Source: Citrobacter portucalensis
GTDB taxonomy: Bacteria; Pseudomonadota; Gammaproteobacteria; Enterobacterales; Enterobacteriaceae
DNA length: 64,000 nt
Assembly (NCBI RefSeq): GCF_002042885.1
Contig: NZ_MVFY01000018.1
Location: forward strand, 1-64,000
Direction: 5' to 3'
A program made the translations under genes and the position numbers. Below, in pieces: positions 1 through 11,027 of this stretch (position 1 is its first letter; every line of letters begins with the position of its first letter). A model generated the notes under the pieces. It was not told where the DNA came from and searched no databases. It saw only the letters and a program-made list of their open reading frames with translations.

Positions 1-121
1 TCAATATTAATTAATGCATTACAAAAGTAGTATTAGCAATGCTGCTTTATTTTATCAAAACCGTAAAAACATAATATATTCAGCAAGATTATATTTATAG
101 GTAATATAAGGAGATATATCC

Positions 122-1918
122 ATGTTTACACAGTACCGAAAAACACTTCTGGCAGGGACTCTGGCACTGACATTTGGATTAGCAGCAGGAAACTCTCTTG
201 CCGCTGGTTTTCAACCGGCCCAACCTGCAGGAAAATTGGGCGCAATAGTAGTTGACCCTTATGGAAATGCCCCGCTTACTGCGCTGGTTGAATTAGATAG
301 CCACGTTATTTCAGATGTTAAAGTTACCGTCCATGGTAAAGGTGAAAAAGGCGTTCCGGTGACTTATACCGTCGGCAAAGAGTCACTCGCCACGTACGAT
401 GGCATTCCTATTTTTGGCCTTTATCAAAAGTTCGCAAATAAGGTAACCGTTGAATATAAAGAAAACGGTAAGGCCATGAAAGATGATTATGTGGTGCAAA
501 CATCAGCCATCGTAAATCACTACATGGATAACCGCTCAATATCTGATTTGCAGCAAACAAAAGTGATTAAAGTAGCACCGGGTTTTGAAGATCGTCTTTA
601 TCTGGTGAATACCCACACCTTTACCCCGCAGGGTGCAGAATTCCACTGGCATGGCGAAAAAGATAAAAATGCCGGCATCCTGGATGCGGGTCCAGCTGGC
701 GGCGCACTCCCCTTTGATATCGCACCCTTTACCTTTGTTGTCGATACGGAAGGTGAATATCGGTGGTGGCTGGATCAGGACACCTTCTATGACGGCCATG
801 ACATGGATATCAACAAGCGCGGCTACCTGATGGGTATTCGTGAAACACCGCGAGGCACCTTCACCGCCGTCCAGGGCCAGCACTGGTATGAATTCGATAT
901 GCTGGGGCAAGTTCTGGCCGACCATAAGCTGCCTCGCGGATTCCTGGATGCTTCACATGAGTCGGTCGAAACAGTGAACGGCACCGTACTGCTTCGCGTG
1001 GGTAAACGCGATTACCGCAAAGAAGATGGCCTTCACGTACATACCATCCGCGACCAGATTATTGAAGTCGATAAATCTGGACGTGTTGTTGACGTATGGG
1101 ATCTGACACAAATTCTCGACCCGATGCGTGACGCGCTGCTGGGTGCGCTGGACGCAGGCGCGGTATGCGTCAACGTGGATCTCGCTCACGCAGGCCAACA
1201 GGCGAAACTGGAGCCAGATACCCCCTATGGTGACGCCCTCGGCGTTGGTGCGGGCCGTAACTGGGCTCACGTCAACTCCATTGCCTATGACGCTAAAGAT
1301 GACTCCATCATTCTTTCTTCCCGCCATCAGGGTGTCGTCAAAATCGGTCGCGATAAACAGGTGAAATGGATCCTGGCACCGTCTAAAGGCTGGAATAAGG
1401 CGCTGGCAAGCAAACTGTTAAAACCGGTTGATGATAAGGGCAACGCGCTGAAGTGTGATGAAAACGGTAAGTGCGAGAATACTGATTTCGATTTTACCTA
1501 CACCCAACACACCGCCTGGCTCTCCAGCAAAGGAACGCTAACCATCTTTGACAATGGCGATGGCCGTGGACTCGAACAACCGGCTCTACCAACAATGAAA
1601 TACTCCCGATTCGTCGAATATAAAATTGACGAGAAAAAAGGAACCGTTCAGCAAGTTTGGGAATACGGGAAAGAGCGCGGTTATGATTTCTACAGTCCTA
1701 TCACGTCGGTAATTGAATATCAAAAAGACCGCGACACGATGTTTGGATTTGGTGGTTCTATTAATTTATTTGACGTTGGACAGCCAACAATCGGCAAAAT
1801 CAACGAAATTGACTACAAAACAAAAGAAGTCAAAGTCGAAATTGATGTCCTTTCCGATAAACCAAACCAAACGCACTACCGCGCATTACTGGTTCGCCCA
1901 CAACAAATGTTTAAATAA
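122..1918 (+). CDS. assT: Periplasmic arylsulfate sulfotransferase
   Basis: The 598-residue product matches the PAPS-independent arylsulfate sulfotransferases known from uropathogenic E. coli and Klebsiella. These periplasmic beta-propeller enzymes move sulfate from one phenolic ester to another phenol through a sulfo-histidine intermediate. The first 27 residues form a signal peptide (positive start, hydrophobic core, cleavage near NSLAAG). The mature part has the family's His-rich stretches (EFHWHGE, YDGHD, HVHTIRD, WAHVNS, RHQGVVKI, YTQHTAW). A strong ribosome binding site (aaggagat) precedes the ATG. The dsbL and dsbI genes follow within 24 bp, as in the known cluster where they form the enzyme's essential disulfide. 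Function is firm by family; substrates are not visible. Confidence 0.93.
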   Translation: MFTQYRKTLLAGTLALTFGLAAGNSLAAGFQPAQPAGKLGAIVVDPYGNAPLTALVELDSHVISDVKVTVHGKGEKGVPVTYTVGKESLATYDGIPIFGLYQKFANKVTVEYKENGKAMKDDYVVQTSAIVNHYMDNRSISDLQQTKVIKVAPGFEDRLYLVNTHTFTPQGAEFHWHGEKDKNAGILDAGPAGGALPFDIAPFTFVVDTEGEYRWWLDQDTFYDGHDMDINKRGYLMGIRETPRGTFTAVQGQHWYEFDMLGQVLADHKLPRGFLDASHESVETVNGTVLLRVGKRDYRKEDGLHVHTIRDQIIEVDKSGRVVDVWDLTQILDPMRDALLGALDAGAVCVNVDLAHAGQQAKLEPDTPYGDALGVGAGRNWAHVNSIAYDAKDDSIILSSRHQGVVKIGRDKQVKWILAPSKGWNKALASKLLKPVDDKGNALKCDENGKCENTDFDFTYTQHTAWLSSKGTLTIFDNGDGRGLEQPALPTMKYSRFVEYKIDEKKGTVQQVWEYGKERGYDFYSPITSVIEYQKDRDTMFGFGGSINLFDVGQPTIGKINEIDYKTKEVKVEIDVLSDKPNQTHYRALLVRPQQMFK

Positions 1919-1941
1919 TTTCGTTAGATTAAGGATTAATT

Positions 1942-2610
1942 ATGTCATCTAAATGGATTACTTCATTATTTAAAAGCGTGGTATTAACGGCAGCGCTGGT
2001 TTCACCATTTGCAGCATCGGCTTTTACTGAAGGTACTGACTATATGGTGCTGGAGAAACCGATTCCCAATGCTGATAAAACGTTGATCAAAGTATTCAGC
2101 TACGCCTGCCCATTCTGCTACAAATATGATAAAGCCGTGACCGGCCCGGTGTCAGATAAAGTTGCCGATCTCGTCGCCTTCACACCGTTTCATCTCGAGA
2201 CCAAAGGAGAATACGGCAAACAGGCCAGTGAAGTATTTGCAGTAATGATTGCTAAGGATCAGGCCGCAGGAATTTCATTGTTTGATGCCAAATCACAGTT
2301 CAAAAAAGCTAAGTTTGCTTACTACACTGCCTACCACGATAAGAAAGAACGCTGGTCTGACGGTAAAGATCCCGCTTCATTCATCAAAACAGGGCTGGAT
2401 GCTGCGGGTATGAGTCAAGCAGACTTCGAGAACGCCTTAAAAGAACCCGTAGTCCAGGAGACCTTGGAAAAATGGAAAGCGGCTTATGATGTTGCCAAAA
2501 TCCAGGGGGTTCCGGCTTACGTCGTCAATGGTAAGTACCTGATCTACACCAAAAGCATCAAATCGATTGATTCCATGGCTGAGCTTGTCAGAGAACTGGC
2601 GACAAAATAA
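1942..2610 (+). CDS. dsbL: DsbL, DsbA-like thiol:disulfide oxidoreductase dedicated to AssT
   Basis: This 222-residue thioredoxin-fold protein has a signal peptide of about 27 residues (cleavage near SAFT), an active-site CPFC (Cys56/Cys59 of the precursor, in [10 protein letters not shown]) and a cis-proline loop (GVPAYVV) near residue 193. The order assT-dsbL-dsbI identifies it as DsbL rather than the general oxidase DsbA. It is a strongly oxidising periplasmic enzyme that introduces the disulfide of AssT and is reoxidised by DsbI. The gene starts 23 bp after assT and ends 14 bp before dsbI, so the three are probably one transcript. Confidence 0.93.
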   Translation: MSSKWITSLFKSVVLTAALVSPFAASAFTEGTDYMVLEKPIPNADKTLIKVFSYACPFCYKYDKAVTGPVSDKVADLVAFTPFHLETKGEYGKQASEVFAVMIAKDQAAGISLFDAKSQFKKAKFAYYTAYHDKKERWSDGKDPASFIKTGLDAAGMSQADFENALKEPVVQETLEKWKAAYDVAKIQGVPAYVVNGKYLIYTKSIKSIDSMAELVRELATK

Positions 2611-2624
2611 ACAGGGAACCGGCT

Positions 2625-3302
2625 ATGGATTTTATCAAAGGATTGTGGCGAGACTTATGTACCGCACCGGTTAATACCCTGGTGAGATGGCAGGAGCGAC
2701 GCTTTTTGTGGTTGCTAATGGCTTGTGCCATGGGTGGGTTAATTATTCTGGCGCACTCGTTCTTCCAAATCTATCTCTACATGGCCCCTTGCGAGCAATG
2801 TGTATACATCCGCTTTGCCATGTTTGTGATGGTTTTCGGTGGGCTGATCGCGGCAATAAACCCTAAAAACCTCATTCTAAAACTGGTCGGCTGCATTGCG
2901 GCATTTTATGGCAGCATTATGGGCATTAAGTTCTCCATCAAACTTAATGGCATTCATTATGCGGTACATAACCCGGACCCGGATTCGCTCTTTGGCGTAC
3001 AGGGATGTTCCACCGATCCGACATTCCCTTTCAATTTGCCGCTGGCAAACTGGGCTCCAGAATGGTTTAAGCCCACTGGAGATTGCGGCTATGACGCGCC
3101 TGTCGTTCCTGATGGCGTAGCGCTTAGCAGTATGCAAAAGTGGTTTGTCGATCTGTACCAGCAGTCCGAAGGCTGGTATCTGCTCCCGCCATGGCATTTT
3201 ATGAATATGGCGCAGGCTTGCCTGCTCGCTTTTGGTTTATGTTTAGTGCTGTTGCTGGTAATGAGCGGAGCCTGGGCACTTAAACTGGCCAGAAAAAAAT
3301 AG
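2625..3302 (+). CDS. dsbI: DsbI, DsbB-like inner-membrane quinone reductase partner of DsbL
   Basis: The 225-residue protein has four hydrophobic segments as in DsbB. A first periplasmic CxxC pair ([10 protein letters not shown], about residues 51-54) and a second periplasmic loop with cysteines (VQGCSTDP and GDCGYD) fit the electron path from DsbL to quinone. It is longer than DsbB because of the extended second loop, which is typical of the DsbI branch. It lies directly behind dsbL and in front of a hairpin terminator, so it closes the assT operon. Confidence 0.92.
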   Translation: MDFIKGLWRDLCTAPVNTLVRWQERRFLWLLMACAMGGLIILAHSFFQIYLYMAPCEQCVYIRFAMFVMVFGGLIAAINPKNLILKLVGCIAAFYGSIMGIKFSIKLNGIHYAVHNPDPDSLFGVQGCSTDPTFPFNLPLANWAPEWFKPTGDCGYDAPVVPDGVALSSMQKWFVDLYQQSEGWYLLPPWHFMNMAQACLLAFGLCLVLLLVMSGAWALKLARKK

Positions 3303-3317
3303 CCAGGTTGTAATAAC

Positions 3318-3354
3318 AAAAAACCGAAGCCAGGAAACTGACTTCGGTTTTTTT
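3318..3354. terminator. Bidirectional terminator between dsbI and ribB
   Basis: The stem CCGAAG/CTTCGG with the inner pairing CAG-gaaa-CTG is flanked by an A-run on the left and a T-run on the right. It can therefore end both the rightward assT operon and the leftward ribB transcript. Confidence 0.85.
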
Positions 3355-3386
3355 ATCCCTACCACGGTTGTCGCGGTAGTCAGCAA

Positions 3387-4040
3387 TTAGCTGGCTTTGC
3401 GCTCATGCGCCTGACGGTAAGCCACCAGGTCTTCGATAGTCACTACAGCCATATTATGCTTACCGGCAAATTCGATGCACTCTGGCGCACGGGCCATGGT
3501 GCCGTCATCATTGGTCAGTTCGCACAGCACACCGGCTGGTTTAAACCCTGCCAGCGTCATCAGGTCGATGGTTGCTTCAGTATGACCACCGCGGGTCAAC
3601 ACGCCGCCTGCCTGAGCACGCAGCGGGAAAACGTGCCCCGGACGGTTAAGATCGGAAGGTTTTGCGCCATCCTTAATTGCCGCACGCACCGTAGTAACAC
3701 GGTCTGCTGCGGAAACGCCGGTGGTTACGCCTTCTGCGGCTTCAATGGTCACGGTAAAACCGGTACCGTAAGCGCTGGTATTATTTTCCACCATCATTGG
3801 CAGATCGAGCTGTTTGCGTCGGTCTTCAGTGATGCACAGGCAAACAATACCGCTACCGTGACGGATGGTCAGCGCCATCTGTTCTACGGTCATGGTTTCT
3901 GCCGGGAAAATCATATCGCCTTCGTTTTCACGGTCTTCGTCGTCAAGCACCATTACACCGCGTCCTTCACGCAGCGCAGACAGCGCATGTTCAACACGTT
4001 CGAAAGGCGTACCAAAAGAGGAAAGTAGCGTCTGATTCAT
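3387..4040 (-). CDS. ribB: 3,4-dihydroxy-2-butanone 4-phosphate synthase
   Basis: The 217-residue product is nearly the E. coli RibB sequence. It converts ribulose 5-phosphate to formate and 3,4-dihydroxy-2-butanone 4-phosphate, the four-carbon precursor of riboflavin. The acidic metal-binding loop [10 protein letters not shown] (about residues 33-42) and [16 protein letters not shown] carry the family active-site residues. It is monocistronic, preceded by an FMN riboswitch on the same strand and followed by the shared terminator, so it is expected to be repressed by FMN. Confidence 0.98.
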   Translation of the reverse strand: MNQTLLSSFGTPFERVEHALSALREGRGVMVLDDEDRENEGDMIFPAETMTVEQMALTIRHGSGIVCLCITEDRRKQLDLPMMVENNTSAYGTGFTVTIEAAEGVTTGVSAADRVTTVRAAIKDGAKPSDLNRPGHVFPLRAQAGGVLTRGGHTEATIDLMTLAGFKPAGVLCELTNDDGTMARAPECIEFAGKHNMAVVTIEDLVAYRQAHERKAS

Positions 4041-4149
4041 GGTAAAAAAACCTCACTAAAATTATGGTTACCAGAATCAGGGCAGTCTTAGGAGTACCGT
4101 CTAAGCGGCAAAAAAATAACGTGAGCGGGTCCATGCCCGACTGGATCGT

Positions 4150-4288
4150 TACTCTCTCCCATCCGGACTCTAACCGTCGGCCCCGGAATTACACCGGATC
4201 TGCTGACCTTTTTGCCGTAACAAAAAGCGCTCGCGGGCTTTCAACATCAGTTGATTTACCGCCGGTGGGGAATTTCGCCCCGCCCTGA
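4150..4288 (-). promoter_or_regulatory. FMN riboswitch (RFN element) of ribB
   Basis: Read on the minus strand, the segment starts with GGGCGGGGCGAAATTCCCC and CACCGGCGGTAAAT, and ends with CGACGGTTAGAGTCCGGATG. These are the conserved RFN joining segments that bind FMN. The roughly 110 bases between it and the ribB ATG contain a GC-rich stem and a long T-run, a likely expression platform. The same leader in E. coli yields the small RNA SroG. Confidence 0.95.
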
Positions 4289-4428
4289 GAATAAGCGGGT
4301 TAACTATAACGCTATTGATTACCTTCATCAACGCCTTTACTCGTCTTAGCTTCACACAATTCTGGTTTATGCCTGTGCCAGTTCGCACTACAATAGGCAG
4401 CAACACGTACCAGTTCAGGGAAACCACA

Positions 4429-4725
4429 ATGATTGACCCGAAAAAAATTGAGCAGATTGCTCGTCAGGTTCACGAGTCGATGCCGAAAGGGATCCGCGAG
4501 TTTGGCGAAGACGTCGAGAAGAAAATTCGTCAAACGCTGCAGTCACAGCTGACCCGTCTGGATCTGGTAAGCCGCGAAGAATTCGATGTACAGACTCAGG
4601 TTTTATTGCGCACGCGTGAAAAGCTGGCGCTGCTTGAGCAACGTCTGACTGAGCTTGAATCACGTGATAAAACGGCAGACGTTAAGCCTGCCCCCGCGAT
4701 CCCGTCAGTTGATCCGCAAGAGTAA
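4429..4725 (+). CDS. ubiK: Ubiquinone biosynthesis accessory factor UbiK (YqiC)
   Basis: The 98-residue product starts [13 protein letters not shown], as in E. coli YqiC. An in-frame extension to 4315 has no family support, so the start was placed at 4429. UbiK is a soluble or membrane-associated accessory protein of the Ubi complex for aerobic ubiquinone synthesis. Residues from about 50 to 80 ([22 protein letters not shown]) form the coiled coil typical of the BMFP family. It is monocistronic, divergent from ribB and closed by a hairpin. Confidence 0.93.
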   Translation: MIDPKKIEQIARQVHESMPKGIREFGEDVEKKIRQTLQSQLTRLDLVSREEFDVQTQVLLRTREKLALLEQRLTELESRDKTADVKPAPAIPSVDPQE

Positions 4726-4732
4726 AAACGAC

Positions 4733-4756
4733 AACGGGCCGCAAGGCCCGTTTTTC
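4733..4756 (+). terminator. Terminator after ubiK
   Basis: The stem ACGGGCC-gcaa-GGCCCGT followed directly by a T-run is a classical intrinsic terminator. It lies only a few bases before the end of the convergent glgS and may serve both genes. Confidence 0.88.
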
Positions 4757-4758
4757 TG

Positions 4759-4959
4759 TTAGTGTTCCAGTTCTAGCTTCCTGGCTTCCGTCGCCTGCTG
4801 GCAGTACAGCGCATAGCGTTTGCAAAACCAGCTACGATGTTCTTCATCCATATTCCCGGTTATCGCCTGGATATCAATGGGATGGCCCTCAGCCTGCATC
4901 CTGGCAAAACTACGGGCCAGGAAATCGAAATTGTTCAGTGAATACATATTGCTGTTCAT
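4759..4959 (-). CDS. glgS: Surface composition regulator GlgS/ScoR
   Basis: The 66-residue product contains [19 protein letters not shown] and [16 protein letters not shown], the signature of GlgS. In E. coli this small protein affects glycogen accumulation, motility and surface polysaccharide. The start at 4959 was chosen because GGAGG sits 8 bases ahead of it; an ATG two codons earlier lies almost on top of that site. Family members depend on RpoS and cAMP-CRP; no such site was assigned here. Confidence 0.9.
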   Translation of the reverse strand: MNSNMYSLNNFDFLARSFARMQAEGHPIDIQAITGNMDEEHRSWFCKRYALYCQQATEARKLELEH

Positions 4960-5266
4960 GAGCATACCCTCCAGTTATTGAATATCTGCTAAGGCCATAT
5001 GCTTTTTCTAATTTCAGTATTTCCCTGGATACGAAGTTATTCTGTACATATTGTGCGCAAAACTACTGCGCGGGTTCACAGTTTCCTATGAAATCTAAGA
5101 GGGCATGAAATATGGCGGGTATATCAGGGAAAGAGGCGCTGCGGCTCAAGAATAAAACGTAAAAATGCCGGATGGCGACGCGAAAGCGTCTTATCCGGCC
5201 TACAAACGTTACGTCACGTAGGCCGGATAAGGTGTTTACACCGCCATCCGGCAAACTTTTCAGGTG
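4960..5266. other. Intergenic region between glgS and hldE
   Basis: These 307 bases hold no convincing gene. The right part is occupied by a REP palindrome pair listed separately. The left part is AT-rich and should contain the glgS promoter, but no clear -35/-10 pair could be assigned. Confidence 0.6.
5166..5253. repeat. REP pair (BIME) downstream of hldE
   Basis: Two inverted copies of the enterobacterial REP palindrome (GCCGGATGGCGACGC...TTATCCGGCC and GGCCGGATAAGG...CCATCCGGC) face each other. Similar units recur at about 9620, 13205, 15303 and 24566. Confidence 0.88.
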
Positions 5267-6700
5267 TTATTTATCGCTGTCTTTCTGGATCTTATTGATG
5301 ATATTAGTCGTGGAGCAGCCATCTTCGAAGTTCAGCACCAGCACTTCACCGCCGTTCGCCCACACCTCTTCACTACCCGCAATCTGCTCCGGCTTATAGT
5401 CGCCGCCTTTGACCAGCAGATCCGGCAGAATGTCAGCAATCAGACGCTGCGGCGTATCTTCTTCAAAAGAGACCACCCAGTCGACGGATTCCAGCGCGCC
5501 CAGCACGATCATGCGCTGTTCCAGCGGGTTGACCGGACGCGTTTCACCTTTCAGACGTTTGGTCGAAGCATCGCTGTTGACCGCCACGATCAGGCGATCG
5601 CCCAGCTTGCGCGCATTCGCCAGATAGGAAACATGGCCCGCATGCAGGATGTCGAACACACCGTTGGTCATTACCACTTTCTCGCCGCGCTTGCGGGCGC
5701 TGGCAACGGCCTGTTTCAGCTCAGATTCGCTCATCACGCCAAAGCCAGTATCGGCCCGACCGCGCACGGCGTTTTCCAGTTCAATCGGAGAAACGGTGGA
5801 GGTCCCCAGCTTACCAACGACAACACCGGCTGCGGCGTTAGCAAAATAGCACGCCTCTTCCAGTGAGTTACCCGCCGCCAGCGTCGCCGCCAGCACGCCG
5901 ATAACCGTATCGCCTGCACCGGTCACGTCATACACTTCCTGCGCCTGCGTCGGCATATGCAGTGGAGATTTGCCCGGTTGCAGCAACGTCATCCCCTGCT
6001 CGGATCGCGTGATCAGCAGTGCGGAAAGGTCGAAATCAGCAATCACTTTCATGCCGCGTTCAACCAGTTCATCTTCGCTTTTGCACTTGCCCGCCACCGC
6101 TTCAAACTCAGACAGGTTCGGCGTCAGCAGCGTTGCGCCACGGTAGCGTTCAAAATCGGTTCCTTTCGGATCGATAAGCACCGGCACCCCAGCCTTACGC
6201 GCCAGAGCAATCATCTGCTGCACGCTTGCCAACGCGCCTTTGGCGTAGTCGGAGAGCACCAGAGCACCGATAGAACCCAGCGCCTGGTTAATACGTTCGT
6301 GCAGCGGCTGCGGATCCACACCTTCAAAACCTTCTTCGAAATCCAGGCGAATCAGCTGCTGGTTGCGGGAAAGCACGCGCAGTTTGGTGATCGTCGGATG
6401 GGTCGGCACGGAAACGAAATCGCATTTTACGTTCACATCCGCCAGCGTTTTGCTCAGCGCACGCGCCGCGTCGTCAATACCGGTCAGGCCCACCAGACGC
6501 GAATTCGCTCCCAGAGAGGCAATGTTCATCGCCACGTTTGCTGCGCCACCGGGACGTTCTTCGATGGTATCGACCTTCACCACCGGAACCGGCGCTTCAG
6601 GTGAAATACGGCTGGTAGGACCGTACCAGTAGCGATCCAGCATCACATCACCGACAACCATGACTCCTGCACGTTCAAACTCTGGCAGCGTTACTTTCAT
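5267..6700 (-). CDS. hldE: Bifunctional heptose 7-phosphate kinase / heptose 1-phosphate adenylyltransferase
   Basis: The 477-residue protein makes ADP-D-glycero-beta-D-manno-heptose for the LPS inner core. Residues 1 to about 318 are a ribokinase-type kinase ([11 protein letters not shown] near 51; catalytic DVTGAGDTV near 260). Residues from about 340 are a nucleotidyltransferase with [16 protein letters not shown] (HxGH motif) and VAVNSDAS. Length and domain order equal E. coli HldE. It lies 59 bp behind glnE on the same strand, as in E. coli, and is followed by the REP pair. Confidence 0.98.
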   Translation of the reverse strand: MKVTLPEFERAGVMVVGDVMLDRYWYGPTSRISPEAPVPVVKVDTIEERPGGAANVAMNIASLGANSRLVGLTGIDDAARALSKTLADVNVKCDFVSVPTHPTITKLRVLSRNQQLIRLDFEEGFEGVDPQPLHERINQALGSIGALVLSDYAKGALASVQQMIALARKAGVPVLIDPKGTDFERYRGATLLTPNLSEFEAVAGKCKSEDELVERGMKVIADFDLSALLITRSEQGMTLLQPGKSPLHMPTQAQEVYDVTGAGDTVIGVLAATLAAGNSLEEACYFANAAAGVVVGKLGTSTVSPIELENAVRGRADTGFGVMSESELKQAVASARKRGEKVVMTNGVFDILHAGHVSYLANARKLGDRLIVAVNSDASTKRLKGETRPVNPLEQRMIVLGALESVDWVVSFEEDTPQRLIADILPDLLVKGGDYKPEQIAGSEEVWANGGEVLVLNFEDGCSTTNIINKIQKDSDK

Positions 6701-6759
6701 TCCTGTCTCCTGAGAGATTCTCTGAGGGTCTTAAAATTTGCGCGCGATAATAGCACACT

Positions 6760-9600
6760 TCACTCGGCAACCAGCCACTTCTGCCAGCTGTCACGCACCA
6801 GCGTACGTTCAGCGTCAAAGTGCTCCAGCGCCACATGGCCCGGAAGTTCCTGCAACGCAAGATGATGAAGTTCATCACGCAACGTCGTATAAGCACGGGT
6901 AAGCGCCAGCGCTTCCTGCTCGTCCATAATGTCGTTTTGCGCCAGTAATTCCAGAATGCGCACGTTATCCGACCAGCGCGTCAGCTTCGGTTTTTCATGC
7001 GCATAGCGCAGCACCAGATACTGCGTAATAAACTCAATGTCTGTGATGCCGCCTTCATCCGCTTTGATATCAAAACGATCGCGATGCTTATTGCCCAAAT
7101 GGGCACGCATTTTCTCACGCATTTCGCGCACCTCGGTCTGCAAAGTTTTCCCATCACGGACGAGGGTCATGATATCGCGACGAATCGCATCAAACTGAGA
7201 GGTCAACTGCGGGTCGCCGTACACTACGCGAGCACGCACCAGAGCCTGATGCTCCCATGTCCAGGCTTCGTTACGCTGATAATCGGCAAAAGCGTCAGTT
7301 GATGTCACCAGCATCCCCGCCGCTCCTGACGGACGCAAACGCGCATCCACTTCGTACAAAATACCGGACGAAGTACGGGTACTAAAGAGGTGCATAATGC
7401 GCTGCGCCAGACGCAGATAGAACTGTCGCCCGTCAATCTCACGCTCACCGTCCGTCATCACGTCCATCGGACAGTCATGCAGGAAGATCAAATCGAGATC
7501 CGAGCTGTAACCCAACTCCCAACCGCCCAGTTTGCCATAGCCGACGACGGCAAAACCACGCCCCTCGCGTTCGCTAAGATGAGTGGGTTGACCGTAGCGC
7601 GCGACCATCTGCGTCCACGCCTGCTGGACTACCGCATCAATAATAGCTTCCGCCAGCCAGGTTAAATGATCGCTCACCTTCATCACCGGCAGTGTACCGG
7701 CGATATCGGCCGCGGCAATACGCAGTAGCTGCGTTTGCTTAAACTGGCGCAGAGCCTCAAGTTGCTGCTCTTCGTCATCTTCCGGCACGCGCAGCAAATA
7801 CTGGCGCAGCTCATCACGGTAAGCATCCGTCGCGGTAGGTTGATACAGGGTGTTCGGATCCAGCAGTTCATCGAGCAACAGCGGATACCGCGCCAGCTGG
7901 CTGGCGACCATCGGCGAGGCCGCACAGAGCGAAATCAGATGCTTCAGCGCCCCGGGGAATTCGCTCAGCAGTTCCAGATAGGTCGTACGGGTAACGATCC
8001 CCACCAGCAGAGGGGTAATGCGCGATAGCGGGACTGAGGCGTCGTCACGCGTACAGACATCGCTCAGCAGATGCGGCATTAAATGATCCAGCACCTGGCG
8101 TCCGCGTGGGCCAATGGTGCGTTTATCCAGCTCTTTGCGGAAATCAGCAATCAGAGACAGCACGCGCCGGCGATCGTCATCCGCCAGATGCGTCAGCACC
8201 GGCGTGGTGTCATCTTCCTGTAATGCATCCTGCCACAGTTCGCGCCACTGTTCTGAGAGCGACTCTTCCTGGCTTTCAGCTTCGTCATCGCCAATCAGCT
8301 CGTTAAATACCCGGCGTACGTTGTCCATATGATTGGCCAGCACATCAGTTAATTGCTGCCAGTCATCAACGTTCATCCCCCACGCCAGCCGCGCGCGATT
8401 CAGTTCATCGCCTGGCAGCGTTTGGGTCTGTTCATCATTGATGCTTTGCAGCAGGTTTTCCAGGCGGCGTAAATAGAGATAGGCTGCTCGCAGTTGTTCC
8501 GTATCGGTATCAGACAGAAGGTGCAGCGCATTGATGGCGCTAAGCGTCGGTAACAGCGAGCGGGATTGCAGCGACGGTTCACGTCCGCCGCGAATCAGCT
8601 GGAATACCTGCACGATAAATTCGATTTCGCGAATACCGCCCGCCCCCAGCTTGATGTTGTCTTTCAGACCACGGCGGCGCACTTCACGCGCAATCATCCC
8701 TTTCATGTTACGCAACGACTGGATCACGCTGAAATCAATATAGCGACGGAAAACAAAAGGCCGCAGCATGGCACGAAGCTCGCTGACGTAAGTGCCGTCG
8801 GCATCGCCCATAATGCGGGCTTTGACCATCGCATAGCGTTCCCAGTCGCGCCCTTGCTCCTGGTAATAATCCTCCAGCGCAGAGAAGCTCAGTACCAACG
8901 GACCGCTGTCACCAAACGGGCGTAAACGCATATCCACCCGATAGACAAACCCATCCATTGTGGGCTGATCTAATACCTTAATGAGCCGCTGGCCCATACG
9001 GGTAAAGAACTGGGCGTTATCCAGCTCGCGTCGCCCGCCCTGTGTGCTGCCATGTTCTGGCCAGGCAAAAATCAGGTCGATATCGGAGGAAAAATTCAGC
9101 TCGCCGCCACCCAGTTTCCCCATGCCTAAAATCAGCAGCGGCTGCGCCACACCTTCAGGATTACAGGGCGTACCCCATTCGCGACAGCAGGCGGCGTATA
9201 ACCAGTCACGCGCGGCGACGATCAACGTTTCAGCCAGATGGCTTAGCTGCTGCAAAATACTCTCTTCAGTCACCAGCGACAGCGTCTGTGCCCAGGCGAT
9301 ACGCACCATAATGCGACGGCGAAACAGGCGTAACTCACGCATCAGCGTGTTTTCATCACTAACGTCAGCCAATGTTTGCTGTAACCAGTCGGCATAGTGT
9401 TGCCATTCATCCGCCAGGGGTGGAGCGCTTTCCAGCTCAGACAGCCATTCGGGATGGGCAATAATGCTGTCACGGACAAAATCGCTGAATGTAAGTACTG
9501 ACTTCGCCTGAACGCTAAGCGAGGACTCAGATATTGCTGCTGGCAACCGCTCAACAACGGTCGGCCAGTACTGCTGTAACGGTGAAGAGAGCTGCTTCAT
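6760..9600 (-). CDS. glnE: Glutamine synthetase adenylyltransferase / adenylyl-removing enzyme
   Basis: The 946-residue enzyme adenylylates and deadenylylates glutamine synthetase in response to PII and glutamine. Two nucleotidyltransferase domains are visible: [20 protein letters not shown] near residues 160-180 (the adenylyl-removing half) and [20 protein letters not shown] near 690-710 (the adenylating half). Both keep the GGxELxxxSDxDL core. Length is standard for E. coli GlnE. It is the first gene of a glnE-hldE operon. Confidence 0.98.
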   Translation of the reverse strand: MKQLSSPLQQYWPTVVERLPAAISESSLSVQAKSVLTFSDFVRDSIIAHPEWLSELESAPPLADEWQHYADWLQQTLADVSDENTLMRELRLFRRRIMVRIAWAQTLSLVTEESILQQLSHLAETLIVAARDWLYAACCREWGTPCNPEGVAQPLLILGMGKLGGGELNFSSDIDLIFAWPEHGSTQGGRRELDNAQFFTRMGQRLIKVLDQPTMDGFVYRVDMRLRPFGDSGPLVLSFSALEDYYQEQGRDWERYAMVKARIMGDADGTYVSELRAMLRPFVFRRYIDFSVIQSLRNMKGMIAREVRRRGLKDNIKLGAGGIREIEFIVQVFQLIRGGREPSLQSRSLLPTLSAINALHLLSDTDTEQLRAAYLYLRRLENLLQSINDEQTQTLPGDELNRARLAWGMNVDDWQQLTDVLANHMDNVRRVFNELIGDDEAESQEESLSEQWRELWQDALQEDDTTPVLTHLADDDRRRVLSLIADFRKELDKRTIGPRGRQVLDHLMPHLLSDVCTRDDASVPLSRITPLLVGIVTRTTYLELLSEFPGALKHLISLCAASPMVASQLARYPLLLDELLDPNTLYQPTATDAYRDELRQYLLRVPEDDEEQQLEALRQFKQTQLLRIAAADIAGTLPVMKVSDHLTWLAEAIIDAVVQQAWTQMVARYGQPTHLSEREGRGFAVVGYGKLGGWELGYSSDLDLIFLHDCPMDVMTDGEREIDGRQFYLRLAQRIMHLFSTRTSSGILYEVDARLRPSGAAGMLVTSTDAFADYQRNEAWTWEHQALVRARVVYGDPQLTSQFDAIRRDIMTLVRDGKTLQTEVREMREKMRAHLGNKHRDRFDIKADEGGITDIEFITQYLVLRYAHEKPKLTRWSDNVRILELLAQNDIMDEQEALALTRAYTTLRDELHHLALQELPGHVALEHFDAERTLVRDSWQKWLVAE

Positions 9601-9619
9601 TTACGGGTTATCCTTTGAA

Positions 9620-9711
9620 TGGTGCCGGATGCGTCTTTTCGCCTTATCCGGCCTACATGACAGTTACACACATCGCGTAGGCCTGATAAGCGCAGCGCCA
9701 TCAGGCATCCC
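9620..9711. repeat. REP pair between glnE and ygiF
   Basis: The segment contains GGTGCCGGATGCG...CCTTATCCGGCCTAC followed by the inverted copy GTAGGCCTGATAAGCGCAGCGCCATCAGGC, a typical REP/BIME unit in the intergenic space. Confidence 0.85.
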
Positions 9712-9725
9712 GGCCTCGGCCCTGA

Positions 9726-11027
9726 TTATCGTTTTCCGCTGTGCAGCCAGAACGGTTCCAGCGCGATTGCCTCGTTGCGGAAGTGTTCAATTTCAATATA
9801 TTGGTTGGCCGCAATGGCGTGGCGCAAACCCTGCCAGTTGGCGATCCATTCTGATGCGACATTTTCATCGTAGTATCCCGCCAGCATCAGCATGCTATCA
9901 ATGTTGCGCGTCAAACGTGGAAGCTGATCGGCGTACTGATCGCCCAGCGGCTGCGCAAAAGCGGTTTTCAGCTCAGCGGCATGGCGTGAAAGATGGGTAT
10001 CCGAGAAACGCTTAAAGGAGTCGGCAATTTTTCCCTGCGCCTTCGCATCAAGGAACGGCTGCCATCCTTTGGTCACCAGCCATTCGGTCAGCGCCAGCTT
10101 GGCCATTGCCGTTTGCGTGCTGTAAACCGCCGAAACAGCAGAAACGTCCGACGAAATGATCGCTTCCGACTGGGTCAACAAATCACGTAAGTGAGCGCTC
10201 GCTTTTCGCGGCACATTACCGCCAAACAGCATCAGAATGTGACGCACCAGGCCCATAGCCGCCAGCACCTCGGCTTTCGCCCCTTTAACGCCGCGCACCC
10301 ACAGCTCTTCATGGTACTGCCACTGTGATAATGCCAGCTCCAGCGCCGCTTCCAGCCCCTGCTCAATACTCGCTTTCGCCGGAACTTTCAAAATGCGTGT
10401 CGGTTTGAGTTCGCGCGGCGCATTCCCCTGAGCCAGGTGATAACCGCGCGCTGCTTTGCTCAAGCTACCCTGGCGTAAACCGGTTTGCGAAACCAGCTGG
10501 TTTGCCAGCTTCAGTACCGCACGGGTATCGCCGCTTAGCAGTTCAAGTTCAAGCTCACAGATAGGTTCTGCAATCTCGCCCGCTTTCACCTCCCCCAGAT
10601 CGAGGGCCATTTCAATCCGGCTGCCATCAACATCAACCAACCATTTCTCACGGTAAAAATCGGTGCTGAACAACGGCTGCACTTGAGAAGCAAGTTCAGC
10701 AGGCAGCTCGCCGTCAGGCCAGACTTCCGTTGGGAACAAGGTGAGGTCCAGCTCAGGCGCGTTTAGCGCAACGTTATATTCCGGCCGCTGGTGCAGTCCG
10801 CCCGTCACGCGTCCGGCAATTTTCATGGTCATTTCGTAATGACCATTTTCACCGCGAATACGCAGCCCCATATCGTGACCACGCAACCACGCATCCGGTG
10901 TTTCGTAGTAGATATTCAGCAACTGACTGGGCGCATGATGCTCTCCCCCCAGCGTATTCAGACGTTCACGTAGCGCATCTACAGCGTCACTATTGACGAT
11001 AAATTTTAATTCGATTTCCTGAGCCAT
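9726..11027 (-). CDS. ygiF: Inorganic triphosphatase, CYTH-CHAD protein
   Basis: The 433-residue protein begins MAQEIELKFIV, the ExExK motif of the CYTH (triphosphate tunnel metalloenzyme) fold that hydrolyses tripolyphosphate. The CYTH domain covers roughly residues 1-200. The rest is an alpha-helical CHAD domain with conserved histidines (VRHILMLFGG, HLSRHAAELK), thought to bind polyphosphate. Gene order and length match E. coli YgiF. It appears monocistronic and divergent from ygiM. Confidence 0.95.
   Translation of the reverse strand: MAQEIELKFIVNSDAVDALRERLNTLGGEHHAPSQLLNIYYETPDAWLRGHDMGLRIRGENGHYEMTMKIAGRVTGGLHQRPEYNVALNAPELDLTLFPTEVWPDGELPAELASQVQPLFSTDFYREKWLVDVDGSRIEMALDLGEVKAGEIAEPICELELELLSGDTRAVLKLANQLVSQTGLRQGSLSKAARGYHLAQGNAPRELKPTRILKVPAKASIEQGLEAALELALSQWQYHEELWVRGVKGAKAEVLAAMGLVRHILMLFGGNVPRKASAHLRDLLTQSEAIISSDVSAVSAVYSTQTAMAKLALTEWLVTKGWQPFLDAKAQGKIADSFKRFSDTHLSRHAAELKTAFAQPLGDQYADQLPRLTRNIDSMLMLAGYYDENVASEWIANWQGLRHAIAANQYIEIEHFRNEAIALEPFWLHSGKR

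Noticed and set aside
536-1327. Antisense frames opposite assT
   Set aside because: The sense product is clearly AssT; the opposite frames lack ribosome binding sites and recognisable sequence.
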